A stretch of 64,000 bases of DNA. Origin: Pseudoduganella albidiflava. Lineage in GTDB: Bacteria; Pseudomonadota; Gammaproteobacteria; Burkholderiales; Burkholderiaceae_D. The stretch is taken from NCBI RefSeq assembly GCF_004322755.1, contig NZ_CP036401.1, positions 7,192,001 to 7,256,000 of the forward strand, read 5' to 3'. Both the position numbers and the translations under genes were made by a program. The notes beneath the pieces are model-generated. The model was given only the letters and a program-made list of their open reading frames with translations, was not told the origin of the DNA and searched no databases. Of the stretch, positions 61,862 to 64,000 are shown one piece after another (positions within the stretch are counted from its first letter, which is position 1; each line of letters opens with the position of its first letter).

Positions 61862-61881
61862 TTTCGCACAGGTGTGCTAAA
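61862..61881 (+). promoter_or_regulatory. Operator-like 20-bp palindrome before the tetR gene
   Basis: TTTCGCACAGGTGTGCTAAA, an inverted repeat centred on GG, eight bases before the ATG of the TetR-family gene. A nearly identical sequence follows the gene at 62548. Size and symmetry fit a TetR-dimer operator, so autorepression is likely. Confidence 0.65.
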
Positions 61882-61889
61882 GTGCGGTC

Positions 61890-62513
61890 ATGACGATCGG
61901 ACAAGCCACCGCGAAAAGCGAAACCACCTATGCCACCATCATTGCCGCGGCGATGGACATGGCCGCCGCCGAAGGCATCGGCAAGCTGTCGCTGGGCGAG
62001 CTGGCCAAGCGCACGGGCATCAGCAAGAGCGGCGTGTTCTCGCGGGTCGGTTCGCTGGAAACGCTGCAGGCCGCGGTGCTGGATGAATACGACCGCCGCT
62101 TTGCGGAAGAAGTCTTCATGCCGTCGATGGCGGTACCGAAGGGCTTGCCGCGGCTGATCTCGCAAGTCAACCAATGGCTGAAGAAGATCGGCGACGAAGC
62201 GCCGCGCGGCGCCTGCCTGTACACCGCGGGGGCCTTCGAATTCGACGACCTGGCCGGCCCGCTGCGCGATCGGCTGGAGCAGGGCGTGGCGCGCTGGCGC
62301 GCATCGCTGCGCAAGACCGTGCTGCAGGCGATGGAAGCGGGGCACCTGCGGCCCGATACCGATCCCGAACAGCTCGTGTTTGAAATCTACAGCCTGATCA
62401 TCGGCGTGATGCACGACGTGCGCTTCCTGCGCGACGACACGGCGCCGAAGCGCATGACCCGGGCCTTCAACCGCCTGATCTCGACCTACAAGAGTTTCAA
62501 CGAAGTGGAATAA
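61890..62513 (+). CDS. TetR/AcrR family transcriptional regulator
   Basis: A 207-residue repressor-type protein. The N-terminal helix-turn-helix (about residues 12-58) is seen in TTYATIIAAAMDMAAAEGIG and LSLGELAKRTGISKSGVFSR, with SLETLQAAVLDEY completing the domain. The C-terminal ligand-binding region (CLYTAGAFEFDDLAGPLRDR and FEIYSLIIGVMHDVRFL) resembles the TetR_C_13/YxaF-type group often controlling lipid or efflux genes. The operator-like palindrome overlaps its 5' leader, and a second copy downstream suggests that the following genes are also under its control. Confidence 0.92.
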   Translation: MTIGQATAKSETTYATIIAAAMDMAAAEGIGKLSLGELAKRTGISKSGVFSRVGSLETLQAAVLDEYDRRFAEEVFMPSMAVPKGLPRLISQVNQWLKKIGDEAPRGACLYTAGAFEFDDLAGPLRDRLEQGVARWRASLRKTVLQAMEAGHLRPDTDPEQLVFEIYSLIIGVMHDVRFLRDDTAPKRMTRAFNRLISTYKSFNEVE

Positions 62514-62547
62514 GGCTCCGGCACGGGCTACGGAATGTCTGCCAAAA

Positions 62548-62567
62548 TTTCGCACACCTGTGCGAAA
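62548..62567 (+). promoter_or_regulatory. Second operator-like palindrome after the tetR gene
   Basis: TTTCGCACACCTGTGCGAAA, a perfect 20-bp palindrome that matches the site at 61862 except near its centre and right end. It lies 35 bp after the tetR stop and 145 bp before a small membrane-peptide gene. Between 62575 and 62695 the DNA is made of repeated CTGAAGAAC-like words without a clear gene. Confidence 0.65.
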
Positions 62568-62712
62568 TAACGTGCCGGCAGACAGCATCGGGCTGAAGAG
62601 CGAGCTGAAGAACAAGCTGAAGAACGGGCTGGTAAGCGAGCCGGCAAGCGAGCTGCAAATCGCGCTGGAAATTCAGCGAATAGTGAATCGATAACTGAAC
62701 TGGGAGGTTGGG

Positions 62713-62823
62713 ATGCTTGCACTCTGGTTGCTGGTCGTGCCCTTTGCCGGGCTCGTATGGTATGTTGTGGCCGACGCCGTGCGGCTCGTCCCGGACAGCA
62801 ATGAGGATTTTTGCTTCTACTGA
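62713..62823 (+). CDS. Small single-pass membrane peptide (36 residues)
   Basis: Reads MLALWLLVVPFAGLVWYVVA then DAVRLVPDSNEDFCFY and stop. A GGGAGG lies six bases upstream of the ATG, one of the best ribosome binding sites in the window. Residues 2-20 form one hydrophobic helix; the C-terminus is short and acidic with a cysteine. No family known to me. Its position beyond the second palindrome suggests it may be a TetR target, and it precedes the glycan-related gene by 117 bp. Confidence 0.55.
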   Translation: MLALWLLVVPFAGLVWYVVADAVRLVPDSNEDFCFY

Positions 62824-62939
62824 GCCGCATTGCACATCGGTGGGGCACATGACCCTTGATGCTGCCGGCCGGGTGGCCCATTGCCGCGGCGGCCAGGCGC
62901 GCCGCCCGAGAACACCGCGCGTCGCACCGAGGAGAAACC

Positions 62940-64000
62940 ATGCAAGAGAAAAAAGTGACCGTTCTCTTTACCGGCCAGCTGCGCGACAAGGCCCTGTTCG
63001 AACGCAGCCTGGCGGAACTCTCCGCCCAGCCATGCGTTACGGACATGGTGTTCTCGACCTGGGTCGACACCGCGCTGGAGCACAGCGAGTACCTGAAAAG
63101 CCTGGCAGAGCGTTACCAGCTGCGCGTTGTCACGGCGGTGGATCCGCGCCTGGCCTGCGACCGCTTCAATGGTTTCCGGCAGTCGATGACGCTGCGGCGC
63201 GGCCTGGAGGGGGCGACCGGAACGAGCCATGTCTTCAAGACCCGTACCGACTGCCATATCGATGCCGATGCGGTGACCTTCCTTGCACGCAAGGACAGCG
63301 GGATCATGGACCCCCAGGGTATCCATCTGCGGGTGTTCCGCGAGAAGGTCTCGGTGTTGTCGAGCTCCATGCTGGCGCCGTTCTATATCGATGACAAGCT
63401 GCTGTTCGGCCATCGCCAGGATTTGCTGAAGCTGTGCAGCCTGGACTTCGGCGAATACCGTTTCCCGGCCTCGGGAAAGAGCGCGCACTACCTGCGCTTC
63501 TATCCGCCGTTCCAGCCTCACTTCCCGCAATTCATGCACTTCGTGCAACACGAGATCTTCGCGACCGCGGTCAGCCAGAACGTGCGTGACCATGTGCTGC
63601 CGCTGCTGCTGGAACGGCGCGAATATGCGTTGCTGCTGGCGATCTACTACCGGATCGTCAGCGCCTTCTACTGCCTGGACTGGGGTGGCCACCGCTGCAC
63701 GTTCCAGGGCGTCCGGGCGGAGTGCGGCGACGGCAGCACGCCCTTCAAGCTGGACGCCGACCAGCAAAACTGCAGCAACGCGTTTTTTGCCCGGGCCAGC
63801 CGAGGTGATTTCGACAATGAGGAGTTGCGGCGCCTGGTGGGGGAGGCGGCCGCGGCGATCCAGTTCGTCGGCGACCTGCGCGACGTTGCCAACGGCGTGG
63901 ACTATGCGGCATTCTTCGCCGACGTGCGCCGCCAGGCCAAGGTGATGTTCAACTTCCAGGCGCATATCCACCAGGCCAAGCAGCTGATGAAGGATCCGGC
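62940..64000 (+). CDS. WavE-like lipopolysaccharide/glycan synthesis protein, 5' part
   Basis: The ATG at 62940 has GAGGAG six bases upstream and the frame stays open to the end of the window, giving at least 353 residues with no stop. The start VTVLFTGQLRDKALFERSLA, followed by FSTWVD and HVFKTRTDCHIDADAVTFLA, resembles the WavE/glycosyltransferase group (an N-terminal Rossmann-like segment and a KTRxD-type motif). LAPFYIDDKLLFGHRQDLLK, HFVQHEIFAT and later CLDWGG continue the domain. No signal peptide. The role is probably addition of a sugar or modification of LPS or another surface glycan. The stop codon lies beyond the window. Confidence 0.7.
   Translation, partial: MQEKKVTVLFTGQLRDKALFERSLAELSAQPCVTDMVFSTWVDTALEHSEYLKSLAERYQLRVVTAVDPRLACDRFNGFRQSMTLRRGLEGATGTSHVFKTRTDCHIDADAVTFLARKDSGIMDPQGIHLRVFREKVSVLSSSMLAPFYIDDKLLFGHRQDLLKLCSLDFGEYRFPASGKSAHYLRFYPPFQPHFPQFMHFVQHEIFATAVSQNVRDHVLPLLLERREYALLLAIYYRIVSAFYCLDWGGHRCTFQGVRAECGDGSTPFKLDADQQNCSNAFFARASRGDFDNEELRRLVGEAAAAIQFVGDLRDVANGVDYAAFFADVRRQAKVMFNFQAHIHQAKQLMKDP

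Overview
The window looks like chromosomal DNA of a high-GC Gram-negative bacterium, most probably a betaproteobacterium of the Oxalobacteraceae (Massilia / Pseudoduganella / Telluria type). This is inferred from the gene mix (PriA, Rep, SlyX, RdgC, GTP-dependent PEP carboxykinase, AhpC/AhpF, a Gram-negative trimeric-type porin, PhoD), from strong GC bias at third codon positions, and from interspersed repeats with a GGGTCAGACCC-type core that I associate with this family. No database search was possible.

Layout. 1-8.3 kb: end of priA, a dihydrolipoamide-dehydrogenase-like flavoprotein, an HD-GYP protein that lacks its HD dyad, an SRPBCC protein, and a tight rep-slyX-transglutaminase-like cluster. 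8.4-26.2 kb: an outer-membrane barrel, a NarL-type two-component pair, a GMC oxidoreductase, two tandem 714-residue exported M3 metallopeptidases, PhoD, several small conserved proteins, a YgiQ radical SAM protein, and a large periplasmic-binding/PAS/GGDEF/EAL protein.

26.2-40 kb is the accessory heart of the window: an orphan type VI secretion (T6SS) effector island. It runs vgrG, a DUF4123 adaptor, a VasX/BTH_I2691-like membrane-active effector and a DUF6708 membrane protein (probable immunity). Behind it lies debris of at least one further cassette: a central vgrG fragment, a long hairpin, a second DUF6708 gene broken by an in-frame amber codon, and a vgrG 3' fragment. A putative second T6SS-effector-type membrane protein and a few secreted or membrane proteins of unknown function follow. 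Base composition drops visibly from about 29.6 to 36 kb, as expected for acquired cargo. No T6SS structural genes are present here.

40-45.5 kb: an ahpC-ahpF peroxide-defence operon behind a good OxyR-type site, an AI-2E-family permease coupled to a cyclic-nucleotide-binding protein, and a decaying tRNA cluster (Val-TAC, Asp-GTC twice, plus a duplicated tRNA-Asp 3' end). 45.8-59 kb: an MFS permease, an XRE/MmyB-like regulator, a chemoreceptor, a porin, dinB behind a LexA-like palindrome, rdgC, a short asparaginase-domain protein, a hydroxyacid dehydrogenase and pckG. 59-64 kb: a membrane-SRPBCC protein, an ankyrin protein, a ZIP transporter, a TetR regulator with matching 20-bp palindromes on both sides, a 36-residue membrane peptide, and a WavE-like glycan gene that runs off the window.

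A 133-bp element with imperfect terminal inverted repeats occurs three times (16.8, 42.6 and 54.0 kb), always between genes. Several short tandem repeats (14, 20 and 17 bp) also lie between genes.
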